Shown piece by piece: positions 44,489 through 54,433 of a DNA stretch of 64,000 bases. The stretch comes from Roseobacter sp. MH60115. Lineage in GTDB: Bacteria; Pseudomonadota; Alphaproteobacteria; Rhodobacterales; Rhodobacteraceae. The DNA lies in the NCBI RefSeq assembly GCF_015644665.1, contig NZ_JADOBQ010000005.1, positions 405,685-469,684 on the forward strand, written 5' to 3'. A program made the translations under genes and the position numbers. The notes under the pieces are model-generated. The model was not told where the DNA came from and ran no database searches. It worked only from the letters and a program-made list of their open reading frames with translations. The stretch's first letter is position 1; each line of letters begins with the position of its first letter.

Positions 44489-45187
44489 ATGCGATGGAAG
44501 CCGATAGCCACAGTCCTTGCCGCAATGCTGCTTGCCGGGTGCGAGGTGACAACGGGGGCGGTGCCGATACCGGTTGGCGGTCCAAGCGCGCCGGTCCCCC
44601 GGGCCAGAGCCAACAGTTTTGCCGAAGTGGTGCGGATTGTCGAACCGGTGGCCGAACGCGAATGCCGGGCGCGCACGGCGCGTGTAAACTGCGACTTCAA
44701 GATCGTCGTGGACAGCAGAGCAAACCAGCCGCCCAATGCGTTTCAGACACTGGACAAGTCCGGGCGACCGATCATTGCCTTTACCCAGGCGCTGATCGAC
44801 GATGCGCGCAATGTTGATGAACTTGCCTTCGTCATGGGTCATGAAGCTGCGCACCATATTGCGGGCCATATCCCACGGCAGCAGCGCAATGCCGTTAACG
44901 GCGCCGTGATTGCGAGCGGCATTGCCGTGCTGTTGGGGGGCGGGGCGGAGGCCGTGCAATCGGCGCAGCGTACCGGTGCGCAGGTCGGTGCGCGTTCTTT
45001 TTCCAAGAATTTCGAACTGGAAGCGGATGCGCTCGGCACGGTGATCACCGCGCGGTCGGGGTTTGATCCTTTGCGCGGAGCGCAGTTCTTCAGCCGCATT
45101 CCGGACCCGGGCGACCGTTTTCTCGGCACCCATCCGCCGAACAGTCAGCGGATCGAAATTGTCCGCAGAACGGCGGCTGGATTGTAG
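44489..45187 (+). CDS. M48 family metallopeptidase, lipoprotein
   Basis: 232 residues. The signal peptide ends in lipobox LLAGC (cysteine 19), then a linker and an M48 domain: zinc motif GHEAAHHIAGH and the downstream ELEADALG supplying the third ligand. It is probably a periplasmic protease like BepA/LoiP in outer-membrane quality control. The ATG at 44489 (GAGAG before it) fits the signal peptide; a longer frame starting at 44213 does not. Confidence 0.9.
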   Translation: MRWKPIATVLAAMLLAGCEVTTGAVPIPVGGPSAPVPRARANSFAEVVRIVEPVAERECRARTARVNCDFKIVVDSRANQPPNAFQTLDKSGRPIIAFTQALIDDARNVDELAFVMGHEAAHHIAGHIPRQQRNAVNGAVIASGIAVLLGGGAEAVQSAQRTGAQVGARSFSKNFELEADALGTVITARSGFDPLRGAQFFSRIPDPGDRFLGTHPPNSQRIEIVRRTAAGL

Positions 45188-45205
45188 CCCCTGCAACCGG
45201 TGAGG

Positions 45206-45577
45206 TCAGGCGCCTTTTCTTTGACGCTTTACATGGCGGTGATAGAGCAGCGGCGCGAGAATTCGGTTATATGTCCAGCGTGCCACGTGGAACACGCCAG
45301 GCAGTTTTACGAAACGCGCCAGCCACCGATATCCCGGCAAGTCTTCCCAGAGCGCGATGAACGCCGGGACACCGACGTAAATCCTACCGTCTTTGCGCAC
45401 GTGTAAACGCTTTGCGGCGTCATCCGCCGTCACACCCCATGTCCGCAGGTTTTCCGCATCCGCCAGATCATCATAGCGATGCGGCAGGTCGCGCGCAGCG
45501 CTGAGACGCCGGTAGTGGGCAATTTCACGGCTGCAGACCGGGCACGCGCCGTTATAGAGAATATCCGTTTTGCTCAT
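45206..45577 (-). CDS. DUF393 (DCC family) thiol-disulfide oxidoreductase-like protein
   Basis: 123 residues. The N-terminal ILYNGACPVCSREIAHYR is the DCC motif with a thioredoxin-like CxxC pair. RIYVGVPAFIALW in mid-protein is also typical. Function untested; thiol redox activity is inferred from the motif. It converges on the M48 gene. Confidence 0.88.
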   Translation of the reverse strand: MSKTDILYNGACPVCSREIAHYRRLSAARDLPHRYDDLADAENLRTWGVTADDAAKRLHVRKDGRIYVGVPAFIALWEDLPGYRWLARFVKLPGVFHVARWTYNRILAPLLYHRHVKRQRKGA

Positions 45578-45630
45578 GGGCTGGAATTAGACCGACCCCA
45601 TGATGTTTCCAGACGCCTGAATGCGGCAGA

Positions 45631-45981
45631 CTAACGCGGCATGTTGCCGTCGATCCACTTCGACATCATACCCCTGTCGCGAAAGCACTCCCGCGGGATG
45701 TCGCGACGCTTGATCCGCGCAATCCTTTCCGCAAAGGCAACCTGTTTGGAGGACGGGTAATTCGCAAATCTGCGGCCCGGCGCCTTGGGCTTATGGGCAT
45801 CGATCCACGCAGAAAGGGCGGCGCGATCGCCATGCAAGTCCTTTGGCAGCGCCACGCCGGTTTTCTGCGCGATTGCATGCGCGTACTGCAGTTGCTTTTG
45901 CGTGGCCGCCTGAGCGTTTTCGACGGGCCGCGCACCCTGCTCGGATGCGAAAAGCCCGGGGATCTGGGGTTCAAAAGACAT
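45631..45981 (-). CDS. Two-repeat protein of unknown function
   Basis: 116 residues containing the same motif twice: ATQKQLQYAHAIAQKTG...LP...DRAALSAWID and PSSKQVAFAERIARIKR...IP...DRGMMSKWID. The pattern (S/T)xKQxxxAxxIA then DRxxxSxWID resembles a short module I have seen attached to helicases and topoisomerases in alphaproteobacteria; here it stands alone as a duplication. Basic C-terminus; perhaps nucleic-acid binding. GGGAGC precedes the ATG. Confidence 0.7.
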   Translation of the reverse strand: MSFEPQIPGLFASEQGARPVENAQAATQKQLQYAHAIAQKTGVALPKDLHGDRAALSAWIDAHKPKAPGRRFANYPSSKQVAFAERIARIKRRDIPRECFRDRGMMSKWIDGNMPR

Positions 45982-46066
45982 GGGATGCTCCCGCTCAATG
46001 TTCTGTTAATAAATAGAACATAAAAGGAACATTTTCAAGCCCAAGGCCAATTCGGCCCGTGCGGCG

Positions 46067-46309
46067 TCAGATTTTCGAGTGCGTGCCATCGCAAAGCGGT
46101 GGGGTTTTGGTTGCTTTGCAACCGCAGAAAAACAGGGTTTTATCCGCCTCCGCCTCATACTTCATGGGCGCGAAGGCAGTTTCCTTGTGCGAGCCGTCGC
46201 AAAAGGGCTGTTTCGACGACTGGCCGCATGTGCACCAGAAATAAGTTTTCCCGGCGGTCACCTCGACGGGGTAGGGCGATTTCTGGGCGATCTTCGGCGT
46301 GTCGGTCAT
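46067..46309 (-). CDS. Double CDGSH iron-sulfur domain protein
   Basis: 80 residues holding two CDGSH 2Fe-2S motifs: CTCGQSSKQPFCDGSH and CGCKATKTPPLCDGTH. Each gives three Cys and one His. This is the mitoNEET-related tandem type of bacteria, probably a small cytosolic redox or cluster-transfer protein. No membrane anchor. Confidence 0.93.
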   Translation of the reverse strand: MTDTPKIAQKSPYPVEVTAGKTYFWCTCGQSSKQPFCDGSHKETAFAPMKYEAEADKTLFFCGCKATKTPPLCDGTHSKI

Positions 46310-46418
46310 AGGTGTGCTTTCTCTGGCGCTAAGACTGTGGCTTGATCAGCGTGTGACGGAGAGCATAGCGCACTGTCGCAGCTTGACCAACACACCCGCC
46401 CGCCATGACCCGGAGCGC

Positions 46419-47792
46419 TCAGCCGGTTAGCCGTCCCCAAAGATCGTATTCACCTGCTTCGTCCACTTCGACCGTCACGATGTCCCCGACGGACAGGTCC
46501 TCGAACCCTTCATCGATGAACAGGTTTCCGTCGATCTCCGGCGCATCCGCCTTTGTCCGGCAGGTGGCCGCCTCGTCGTCGATTTCATCAATGATCACGT
46601 CGAGCCGCTGCCCGACCTTGGCCGCCAGTTTCGCCTCGGAAATTGTCTGTGCCTTGGCCATGAAGCGTTCCCAACGGTCCTGCTTCACCTCCTCCGGCAC
46701 ATGATCCGGCAGCGCATTTGACCGCGCGCCCTCGACATTTTCGTACTGAAAGCAGCCAACGCGGTCCAGCTGCGCCTCGTCCATCCAATCCAACAGGGTC
46801 TGGAACTCGGCGTCGGTCTCGCCGGGATAGCCGACGATAAAGGTCGAGCGCAGGGTCAGGTCCGGGCAGATGTCCCGCCACGCCGCGATCTCGTCGAGCG
46901 TTCGGGCCGCCGCGGCAGGGCGGGCCATCCGGCGCAGCACATCCGGGTGTGCGTGCTGGAACGGGATGTCCAGATAGGGCAGCACCAGACCGTCGGCCAT
47001 CAGCGGGATCAATTGGCGCACGTGAGGATAGGGATAGACATAATGCAGCCGCACCCAGGCGCCCAGGCTGCCCAGGTCCCGCGCAAGGTCTGTGATATGC
47101 GCGCGGTGGCCACGATCCGTCGCATGTTTGATGTCGACACCATAGGCCGACGTGTCCTGCGAGATCACCAGCAGTTCCTTCACGCCGTTTTCGACCAGCT
47201 TTTCCGCCTCGCGCAGCACCGCATGGGCGGGGCGGGACTGCAGCCTGCCGCGCATGTCGGGGATGATGCAGAACTTGCACTTGTGATTGCAGCCTTCGGA
47301 GATTTTCAGATAGCTGAAATGCCGGGGCGTGAGGCTGACCCCGGAAGCGGGCAGCAGATCGACAAAGGGATCGGGGCTGGGCGGCACGGCATCATGTACC
47401 GCATCCAAGACCTGTTCGTATTGATGCGGCCCGGTCACGGCCAGCACGCTTGGGTGCGCTCCGGTGATGTAGTCGGGCTCGGCCCCCAGACAACCGGTCA
47501 CAATCACCCGCCCGTTTTCCTGCAGCGCCTCGCCGATGGCCGACAGGCTCTCTGCTTTTGCGCTGTCGAGAAACCCGCAGGTGTTCACGATCACCGCGTT
47601 TGCTCCGGCATAATCCGGCGATATCCCGTAGCCTTCCGCCCGGAGGCGGGTCAGAATACGTTCACTATCGACAAGCGCCTTGGGACAGCCGAGACTGACC
47701 ATGCCGATGGTGGGTTGTCCGGGGCGCGCAGGATCCTGCAACCGTGCCTTTGGCGCGAGATCGGGGCGCAGATTGGGTGGGTTTGTACTCAT
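46419..47792 (-). CDS. rimO: Ribosomal protein S12 methylthiotransferase
   Basis: Radical SAM enzyme adding a methylthio group to Asp of ribosomal protein S12. 457 residues: N-terminal MTTase domain ([27 protein letters not shown]) with three Cys for the auxiliary cluster, radical SAM motif CNHKCKFC near 170, and a C-terminal TRAM domain. CPKALVDSE and the DTSAYG segment separate RimO from MiaB. ATG at 47792 is used; an open frame extends far upstream over the AsmA gene but is antisense. It is divergent from the AsmA-like gene. Confidence 0.95.
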   Translation of the reverse strand: MSTNPPNLRPDLAPKARLQDPARPGQPTIGMVSLGCPKALVDSERILTRLRAEGYGISPDYAGANAVIVNTCGFLDSAKAESLSAIGEALQENGRVIVTGCLGAEPDYITGAHPSVLAVTGPHQYEQVLDAVHDAVPPSPDPFVDLLPASGVSLTPRHFSYLKISEGCNHKCKFCIIPDMRGRLQSRPAHAVLREAEKLVENGVKELLVISQDTSAYGVDIKHATDRGHRAHITDLARDLGSLGAWVRLHYVYPYPHVRQLIPLMADGLVLPYLDIPFQHAHPDVLRRMARPAAAARTLDEIAAWRDICPDLTLRSTFIVGYPGETDAEFQTLLDWMDEAQLDRVGCFQYENVEGARSNALPDHVPEEVKQDRWERFMAKAQTISEAKLAAKVGQRLDVIIDEIDDEAATCRTKADAPEIDGNLFIDEGFEDLSVGDIVTVEVDEAGEYDLWGRLTG

Positions 47793-47858
47793 GACTTGCG
47801 CTATAGTGGAAGTGAGGGGCCCCGAAAAGGGCTGGCGGAGCAGGGTAAAGGTGTTGTC

Positions 47859-49790
47859 ATGAAATGGATCTTCCGTCTGTTGGGGCTGGTCGTCGTGATT
47901 GTCGTGGTTGGCGTTGTCTCGATTTTCTTTTTGCCCGCCGACCGGGTGGCGCGTATCGCGGCAGAGCAGCTGCGCGGCGTGACCGGGCGCGATGTTGCCA
48001 TCACCGGGGACGTGTCGCTGACCTACTGGCCGGTGCTCGGCGTGCGCGCGGACGGTCTGGAAGTGGGCAATGCGGATTGGGCGGAGCAAGGCCCGATGCT
48101 GCAGGCGGCGAACGCTGCGATTGGTGTCGATGCCATGGCGCTTTTGCAGGGCGAAATCCGCATCACCAATATCGAGGCTGAAAGCCCGACCATCCGGCTC
48201 GAACAACGGGCCGATGGCCGCGCGAGCTGGCAATTCACCGATGCAAGTGGTGAAGCCCAGATCGAGACGGAAACCGCCCCGGACAGACCTGCACGCGCCA
48301 TTAGCATCGAGCGGCTGAAAGTAACGGATGCGCGGCTGATCTATGACGCGGAAGACAGCGATCTGGTGTCTTACGAAGGCGTTGATCTGACCCTCGACTG
48401 GCCGGAACGGCTGGGACCTGCCGAGATTGCTGCCGTTTTGCGGCCCACGGGCAGCCCGGTGACGATCGATGCGGTCATCGACGGATTTGCAGGTTTCATC
48501 ACCGGCGACACGCAGACGTTGCGGGTCGCCGTGGACGCCGAAGCGGGCAAACTGGCGTTTGACGGACGTGGCAGTACGGCGGGGGCGGTCGCAGGAACGC
48601 TGACCCTGAACACCGGCAACACCGGTGCGTTCCTGCAGGCGCTTGGGCTGCCCGGCGCGGATTTGCCTGAAAATCTGGGCCGAAGCATTGATCTCAGCAC
48701 AGCGGTGACCCTGACGCCCGATCGGCAACTGGCGCTGCGTGATCTGGTCGCGGGGCTGGGCAAGAACCGGATCACCGGCGCTGCAGACATCGGTCTGAAC
48801 GGCGTGCCACAGGTCAATGCGCAGCTGGATGTCGGGGCGTTTGATCTGGCGTCCGGCGCCACGCCGGAAGCCAGCGGCGGCAGTGGCGGTGGTGGTGGTG
48901 CCGGGGGCAGTGCAGACACCGGATGGCCGAAGACACCCATCGACGCCAGCGGGCTTGCCGCCTTCAACGGCGAGATCGTTTTGACGGCGCAGAGCATCGA
49001 TCTGGGGCAATTCAAGCTTGGCGCAACACGGGCGCTCTTGCGCAATGACCGGTCGCGCATGGTTTTCGAGCTGCGCGACGTGGCTGCCTATGGTGGCAAT
49101 GTGAGCGGTGAGTTTGTCATCAACAATCGATCCGGCCTCTCCGTGGGGGGAAGCCTTGCAGCCCGGTCCATCCAGATGCAGCCGCTGCTGACGGATGCCG
49201 CCGACTTGGACCGCTTGACCGGCCAGGGCAATGCGCGGCTGTCGTTCCTGGGGGCGGGGGCGTCGGTAGATGCGATCATGCGATCCCTGTCGGGCGACGG
49301 CTCGCTCCAGATCGGGCGGGGTACGATCCTCGGGATCGACCTGGACCGCCTCATGCGCTCGGGGGATTCCAGTGGCGGGACCACCGTTTTCGACAGTCTC
49401 ACCGGGACATGGACCATCGCGTCGGGGGTGCTGAGCAACAGCGATCTTCTGCTGCAACTGAAGAACTACCGCGCCTCCGGTAACGGCGTCGTAGGGCTCG
49501 GCACGCAAACGGTGGACTATACGTTCACCCCCGTCGCGCTGCGGGCCAACAGCGGGCAGGGCGTGTCGATCCCGGTGCGGTTCACCGGGCCGTGGTCTGA
49601 TATCTCCATCAGGCCAGATCTCGAAGCGGCCTTTGAGGCCGAAATTGATGCCAAAACGGACGAGCTCGAAAACAGGGCCAAGGAGAAGCTGAACGAAAGG
49701 CTCGGTATTTCCGGGCAGGATGGGCAATCCACCGAGGATGCGGTGAAGGATCGGGTCAAGGAAAAGCTTCTCAGGAAGCTTTTCGACTGA
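47859..49790 (+). CDS. AsmA family protein
   Basis: 643 residues. One N-terminal membrane anchor (residues about 4-26) then a long periplasmic region. [26 protein letters not shown] at the N-terminus and the C-terminal [23 protein letters not shown] are AsmA hallmarks. A Gly/Ser-rich linker lies near residues 350-363, and the C-terminal 50 residues are charged and helical. AsmA proteins assist outer-membrane lipid or protein homeostasis. Confidence 0.9.
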   Translation: MKWIFRLLGLVVVIVVVGVVSIFFLPADRVARIAAEQLRGVTGRDVAITGDVSLTYWPVLGVRADGLEVGNADWAEQGPMLQAANAAIGVDAMALLQGEIRITNIEAESPTIRLEQRADGRASWQFTDASGEAQIETETAPDRPARAISIERLKVTDARLIYDAEDSDLVSYEGVDLTLDWPERLGPAEIAAVLRPTGSPVTIDAVIDGFAGFITGDTQTLRVAVDAEAGKLAFDGRGSTAGAVAGTLTLNTGNTGAFLQALGLPGADLPENLGRSIDLSTAVTLTPDRQLALRDLVAGLGKNRITGAADIGLNGVPQVNAQLDVGAFDLASGATPEASGGSGGGGGAGGSADTGWPKTPIDASGLAAFNGEIVLTAQSIDLGQFKLGATRALLRNDRSRMVFELRDVAAYGGNVSGEFVINNRSGLSVGGSLAARSIQMQPLLTDAADLDRLTGQGNARLSFLGAGASVDAIMRSLSGDGSLQIGRGTILGIDLDRLMRSGDSSGGTTVFDSLTGTWTIASGVLSNSDLLLQLKNYRASGNGVVGLGTQTVDYTFTPVALRANSGQGVSIPVRFTGPWSDISIRPDLEAAFEAEIDAKTDELENRAKEKLNERLGISGQDGQSTEDAVKDRVKEKLLRKLFD

Positions 49791-49849
49791 GGGGGGCGGG
49801 TCCGAACCGCTTCGCATCGGGCGGCCGGGTCGCAGTGCCCATGTACACG

Positions 49850-49924
49850 GGTGGCCTGAAAGCCCACCCTACCTGCCACCACAGACCTTTGCGCCCAGCA
49901 GGTAAGGTGGGCTTTCAGGCCACC
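49850..49924. repeat. Long inverted repeat between AsmA-like gene and kdsA
   Basis: 27-bp arms (49850-49876 and 49898-49924) are complementary except at one position, with a 21-nt loop. The outer 19 bp (GGTGGCCTGAAAGCCCACC and its complement) are perfect, and each arm can also fold on itself. It sits between convergent genes and probably terminates both. The core is shared with the 33.5-kb hairpin. Confidence 0.8.
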
Positions 49925-49946
49925 TTTGGCTCAGGAAGCAGCGTGC

Positions 49947-50780
49947 TCAGAATGTCAGGGGGGTCGCCTTCGACAGCCGGTCCAACGCCATCAGCGTTTC
50001 GATAAGCTTGGGCATCTGGTCGAGGTATATCATGTTCGGCCCGTCGCAGGGTGCGTTGTCCGGATCCTGATGCGTTTCCATGAACACGGCGCCGACGCCG
50101 ACGGCCACGGCGGCGCGCGCCATCACCGGCGCGAACTCACGCTGACCGCCAGAGGACCCGCCGCGCCCGCCGGGCTGCTGAACCGAATGCGTGGCGTCCA
50201 TCACCACCGGATAGCCGGTCTGCGCCATCTGTGGCAGCGAGCGCATATCGACGACCAGCGTGTTGTAGCCAAAGGTCGTGCCCCGCTCCGTGAGCAGAAT
50301 GCGTCGGTTGCCAGTTGATTCGATCTTAGTGACGATGTTCTCCATCTCCCAAGGTGCCAGGAACTGACCTTTTTTCACGTTGATCGCTGCACCGGTGTTG
50401 CCAGCGGCCAGTAACATATCGGTCTGGCGGCATAGAAAGGCAGGGATCTGGATGATGTCGACGGCCTCTGCGGCGATGGCGCATTGCGCCTCGGAATGCA
50501 CATCGGTGATGACCGGCACGCCGTTGGCCTTGCCGACGGATTGCAGCACCTTGAGCCCTTCGTCGATGCCCATACCGCGCGCGCCGTCAAGCGATGTGCG
50601 GTTGGCCTTGTCGTAAGAGGCCTTGAAGACATATTGCGCGCCGACCGCCGCGCAGGCCTCTTTCATCACCCCGGCAATCATCTGTGCGTGGTCCGCGCTT
50701 TCAAGCTGGCAGGGGCCCGCGATCACGGTAAGCGGTTGGTCATTGCCGATCGTCAGATCGCCGACGGAAACATGCGTCAT
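49947..50780 (-). CDS. kdsA: 2-dehydro-3-deoxyphosphooctonate aldolase (KDO-8-P synthase)
   Basis: Condenses arabinose-5-phosphate and phosphoenolpyruvate to KDO-8-phosphate for LPS and KDO-capsules. 277 residues. VIAGPCQLESADHA, FKASYDKANRTS, and QIPAFLCRQTDML are diagnostic. Its start is 1 nt after the kpsE stop, so it belongs to the capsule export operon, pointing to a KDO-linked capsule. Confidence 0.96.
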   Translation of the reverse strand: MTHVSVGDLTIGNDQPLTVIAGPCQLESADHAQMIAGVMKEACAAVGAQYVFKASYDKANRTSLDGARGMGIDEGLKVLQSVGKANGVPVITDVHSEAQCAIAAEAVDIIQIPAFLCRQTDMLLAAGNTGAAINVKKGQFLAPWEMENIVTKIESTGNRRILLTERGTTFGYNTLVVDMRSLPQMAQTGYPVVMDATHSVQQPGGRGGSSGGQREFAPVMARAAVAVGVGAVFMETHQDPDNAPCDGPNMIYLDQMPKLIETLMALDRLSKATPLTF

Positions 50781-50781
50781 A

Positions 50782-52428
50782 TCAGGAGGTCACCTGTTCA
50801 CGGAGAATGGAAGCAGTCAAAGAGACCATCAGATATATACCGGCAAAGACCAGAAAGGCCACCAGGGTATTCTCGAATTTGCGCGGATAGCTGGGTTCTT
50901 CCGACGGCACTGGCTCCACGCTGACGGTCAGATAGCGGACCTGTCGGTTGGCCTCCAGGCGTGTCTGTTCCATTTGCTGCAACGCCGACTGCAGCAGCAT
51001 GTCCCGCGTGGCGAGGTCTGCCTGTGCCATCTGGATGCGCACGTTGAGCTGGGCCAGCGAGTTTTCGCCCTGGCTGGCGTCGGTCATCCGCGCGTTCAGC
51101 TCGTCAAGCTGCGCATTCAGGCGGCGCACGTCACCGCGCGCGCCATCCACACGGCTCTGGTTGGGGCGGGTGTTGTCCAGCAGGGCGGCCAGTTCCAGCT
51201 CTTTCTCCAGCAGTTGCAGTTCCACCTGATTGATCTGGGCGCGCATCCCGGCGATGACTGCTTGCGGGTCGAGTGTGTCCCCTTTTAGCTGAAGGTTCAC
51301 CAGCGCCTGCTGCGCCTCCCGGCGCTCCCTCTCTGCTTCCTCGAAACTCTCGCGGGCTTCGGCCATCTGGTCATCGCGCTTCTTTTCGCTCAGCCCGTTG
51401 ACGCTTTGCTCCGCATAGCTGATCAGCGCCCGGCTGAACTCGGCGCTGACCTGAGGGTCTGCGGCAATGACTTCCATGCGGATCATGCCTTCGGTCGGGT
51501 CGTAACCGACTTTCACGTTTTTCTTGTACGTCTTGTAGGCCTGCTCGTTGGAGGCGTCGGCATCAAGACGCTGGATCGGGTCGATGTCGGGTTGTGCGTA
51601 ATGCGACTTGAAACCGATCTCATCATCCAGACGCAGCATCGCGGGTTTGGAGACCAGAAAGGCCTGGACGGCAATGCTGTCCGAAGAGGTGGCAAATTGC
51701 GTGCCTGACAGCAGACCACCGATGCCTGCGCCGCCTGCACTATCCGCCTGCAGGATCAGGAACTCCGATTTTGTCGAATACATTGGCGTTGCGACCGCGT
51801 AGAAGTACCAGCCCGCCAGCACGGTCGGCAGCATGACAAAGAACGCCAGTCGCGCCAGCAGCATCCCCATCTTGCGGCGGCGGCGGCGGGTGATGTCCTG
51901 TTGAATCTCCGAGATCTGCCGATCGCGCATTTCTGCCGGGCTGAGGTGTTCCGTCGATGGCAGGGTTTCCCGGTCAACTGGCATTGTCTGCGGCAGTTGA
52001 ATCCGCCCGGCTTTCTTTTTGTCGTCCGGCTTGCCGTCCGTGTCCTGCGTGGGTCCATTCGGGTTCTTCGGTACCACGAGTTCCAGCATGTTTGATCGCT
52101 GGAACGGATCAATGCCGCGGTTGCGCAGCAGACGCACCGCGTCGAGATCTGACGTTGGGTTCAATCCGTTCTTATGGGCAACGCGCCGCGCCATGCGCAG
52201 CTGGCGCCCGGTCAGCCCCTCGTCGCGGATCGCCTCCAGGTCGGTCGCGACGTCCTTGCTGTCGGCTTTTACCGGTGCGGATTTTTGCCGTGGTGACGTT
52301 GCGGCCTTATCTTCTTCAGCCACAGATTCCGGTGCTGGCGGACGGTCATCAGGAGTTGCTTTTTTGGCACTTCCCCCTTGTGACGTCCGCCTGATGCGGA
52401 ATTTCCTAGCTGTCGGTTTCGTAGTCAT
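50782..52428 (-). CDS. kpsE: Capsule polysaccharide export inner-membrane protein, KpsE/BexC type
   Basis: 548 residues. The C-terminal 360 residues are the usual KpsE: a transmembrane helix near residues 195-220, a long coiled-coil periplasmic region (residues about 350-480, rich in EAERERREAQQ-type heptads) and a second helix near the C-terminus. The N-terminal 190 residues are a Lys/Pro-rich cytoplasmic extension with RNRGIDPFQRSNMLE. It joins KpsM/T in the inner membrane to the outer-membrane channel. It overlaps kpsT by 23 nt. Confidence 0.88.
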   Translation of the reverse strand: MTTKPTARKFRIRRTSQGGSAKKATPDDRPPAPESVAEEDKAATSPRQKSAPVKADSKDVATDLEAIRDEGLTGRQLRMARRVAHKNGLNPTSDLDAVRLLRNRGIDPFQRSNMLELVVPKNPNGPTQDTDGKPDDKKKAGRIQLPQTMPVDRETLPSTEHLSPAEMRDRQISEIQQDITRRRRRKMGMLLARLAFFVMLPTVLAGWYFYAVATPMYSTKSEFLILQADSAGGAGIGGLLSGTQFATSSDSIAVQAFLVSKPAMLRLDDEIGFKSHYAQPDIDPIQRLDADASNEQAYKTYKKNVKVGYDPTEGMIRMEVIAADPQVSAEFSRALISYAEQSVNGLSEKKRDDQMAEARESFEEAERERREAQQALVNLQLKGDTLDPQAVIAGMRAQINQVELQLLEKELELAALLDNTRPNQSRVDGARGDVRRLNAQLDELNARMTDASQGENSLAQLNVRIQMAQADLATRDMLLQSALQQMEQTRLEANRQVRYLTVSVEPVPSEEPSYPRKFENTLVAFLVFAGIYLMVSLTASILREQVTS

Positions 52429-53068
52429 AAAGCCGTTTCGCTTCTTCCAATGTATCGAACATGTGCAGGCGACCGTTCAGCAAGACCGCTGCGGAACGGG
52501 CAAATTTTTCCAGCGTACGCGCCTGATGCGACACGATGATGATGGTGGTGGTTTGCAAACGTTCCTGCAGAATTTCACCGGCCTTGCGGTTGAACTCCAC
52601 ATCCGTGGTGCCGGGCATGCCCTCGTCGATCAGGTACATGTCGAAATCCAGTGCGAGCATCAACGCAAAGGAAAACCGTGCGCGCATGCCAGCAGAGTAG
52701 GTGCCTATGGGTTGGTCGAAATACTCGCCCAGGCCACAGAGCCAGCGACAAAAGCTTTCGACATAGTCGGGATCGAGCCCATAGAGACGCGCGATATAGC
52801 GGGCGTTCTCCATCGCCGAGACCTTGGTCACCACGCCGCCCATGAACCCCAGGGGAAAGGAGATATTGCAGCCCCGCCTGATCTCCCCCTCATCGGGCTT
52901 CTCAAGGCCCGCGATCATGTTGATCAGCGTGGTCTTGCCCGTGCCGTTCGGGGCCAGTACGCCCAGGGAGTTGCCCAACTCAACCTTGAACGACACACGG
53001 TCCAGGATCACCTTGTGCTGGGTCCCGGTCCAAAATGACTTTGATACGTTCTCGAAAGACAGCATCAC
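52406..53068 (-). CDS. kpsT: Capsule polysaccharide ABC transporter ATPase, KpsT type
   Basis: 220 residues. Walker A APNGTGKTT near 40-48, signature YSAGMRARFSFAL, Walker B MYLIDEGM and SHQARTLEKFA. The Asn-Gly-Thr form of Walker A and the DEGM motif fit the polysaccharide-exporting KpsT/CtrD class. No KpsM permease gene follows or precedes it here, so it must be encoded elsewhere. An AT-rich stretch at about 53130-53180 probably holds the promoter. Confidence 0.93.
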   Translation of the reverse strand: MMLSFENVSKSFWTGTQHKVILDRVSFKVELGNSLGVLAPNGTGKTTLINMIAGLEKPDEGEIRRGCNISFPLGFMGGVVTKVSAMENARYIARLYGLDPDYVESFCRWLCGLGEYFDQPIGTYSAGMRARFSFALMLALDFDMYLIDEGMPGTTDVEFNRKAGEILQERLQTTTIIIVSHQARTLEKFARSAAVLLNGRLHMFDTLEEAKRLYDYETDS

Positions 53069-53404
53069 TGCTCCGGTTGCTCTGACCTCGAAACGGGTCT
53101 GCCTGATCTCTGTACTCAGAGTTTGTCAGCGGATTATTTACTGTGTTTGGCATAATTATGTCTTAATTGGAAACGAAACTCTACGCGGGACGGCGTGCTG
53201 TGGGGCCAAAGGCTGGCAGCATATGGCCGCCGGGGCGACCCGCTCCCTGGGCACTAGGGCTCACAGATGTACTGGGCTCGCCGGTTCATGTTTTTTGGGA
53301 GTTCAGGCAGCGACCTTGGTTGCCCGCCACAAATAATGGGATCGACACGCCCTGAACAACCTTCGAGCAAAGCGTGCCGTGTCAGTTGTGCTTGCCCGTT
53401 GCCT
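53069..53404. other. Intergenic region upstream of kpsT
   Basis: 336 bp with no credible gene; frames crossing it are antisense extensions of the permease gene. The 53130-53180 part is AT-rich and is the likely kpsT promoter. The rest is GC-rich with no clear hairpin, repeat or tRNA. It also carries the 3' end context of the permease gene, whose terminator I could not identify. Confidence 0.5.
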
Positions 53405-54433
53405 TCAGGCGATCGCCTGCCAGGCCATGCCCGCCAGCACCGCGCCGACAAGCGCGTAGGAGAGATAGGCTGCGAACACCCGCGGCTTGACCAACGCCCA
53501 GACCGCGACGGCGGCGGGGATACAGCTCACCCCGCCCGCGATGACAAAGGACATCGCGGCCCCCGGTGCCATGCCCTGTGCCAACAAGGCGTCCACCAGC
53601 GGCACGGCAGCATAGCCGTTCAGATAGGCCGGTGCCCCCACCAGTGCGCCCAGGAAAATGGGCCACAGACCGGTGCCGCCAAGCAGGTTGGCGATCAGTT
53701 CCGCGGGCACATAGGTCAGCATGATCGCTTCGATCACATAGGCCAGTGTCAACCACTTCAACAGGAACAGCCCGTTTTCAAAGGCGGTGTCGCGGAAGGT
53801 GCGGGTGCGGTCGGCCTCTTGCCAGAACTGCCACAGGGGCGCGCCGCTGAAGGGTTTCTTGACGCCGCAGCATCCGCCAACGGCGGGCCGTTCCCGCAGC
53901 GGATCGGCAAAGACAGGAGAATTCGCAAAGAGCATGGTGCCGAAGCCGCCCAGCATGCCCAGCCCGATGGCGGAGAAGGCCTTGGCCACGGCAAACTCCC
54001 AGCCCAACGTGCCGGAGGTGATGGCGAACATGGCCGGATCCATGAGAGGTGAAGCGAGCCAGAATGCCATCACGGCGCCCAGCGGCGCGCCCACGGCCAG
54101 CAGGGCCGCGATGAAGGGGATCACCTCGCAACTGCAAAAGGGAGAGAGCCCGCCGAGCAGCGCAGCCATCACGATCATCCGCGCCTGATTGCCGGAGAAG
54201 GCCTTGGCCAAGAGCGTCTCGGCGCCGGAGGCCTTCAGATAGGCGACGGCGAAGACCGCAAAAAGGATGAAGGGGGCGGTGTGCAACAATGCATTGGCGG
54301 CGAAAACCACGGTCGGCACGAATTCGGGCCCGTCGAAAACGGCAATCATTGCCAGCAGGACAAGGGTCGCGCCCCATGCACCGGGGCGTGGGAGGCGCCG
54401 CGTCGGCACCTGCGATTGGGTGGTTTCAGCCAT
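53405..54433 (-). CDS. Permease of the ArsP/SO_0444 family (metal or metalloid efflux)
   Basis: 342 residues, about eight to ten transmembrane helices. The SPFCSCEVIPFIAALL segment is the family hallmark, with GCCGVKK in a cytoplasmic loop offering further thiols. Family members export organoarsenicals (ArsP) or have been linked to Cu/Zn efflux. An ArsR regulator with a cysteine-rich tail overlaps its start by 8 nt, which supports metal-responsive export. The second of two close ATGs (54433) is chosen, with GGAG about 9 nt upstream. Confidence 0.85.
   Translation of the reverse strand: MAETTQSQVPTRRLPRPGAWGATLVLLAMIAVFDGPEFVPTVVFAANALLHTAPFILFAVFAVAYLKASGAETLLAKAFSGNQARMIVMAALLGGLSPFCSCEVIPFIAALLAVGAPLGAVMAFWLASPLMDPAMFAITSGTLGWEFAVAKAFSAIGLGMLGGFGTMLFANSPVFADPLRERPAVGGCCGVKKPFSGAPLWQFWQEADRTRTFRDTAFENGLFLLKWLTLAYVIEAIMLTYVPAELIANLLGGTGLWPIFLGALVGAPAYLNGYAAVPLVDALLAQGMAPGAAMSFVIAGGVSCIPAAVAVWALVKPRVFAAYLSYALVGAVLAGMAWQAIA

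Noticed and set aside
47793..49817. N-terminal extension of rimO over the AsmA-like gene
   Set aside because: The long frame upstream of 47792 is antisense to AsmA and has no similarity to any MTTase domain; RimO begins normally at 47792.
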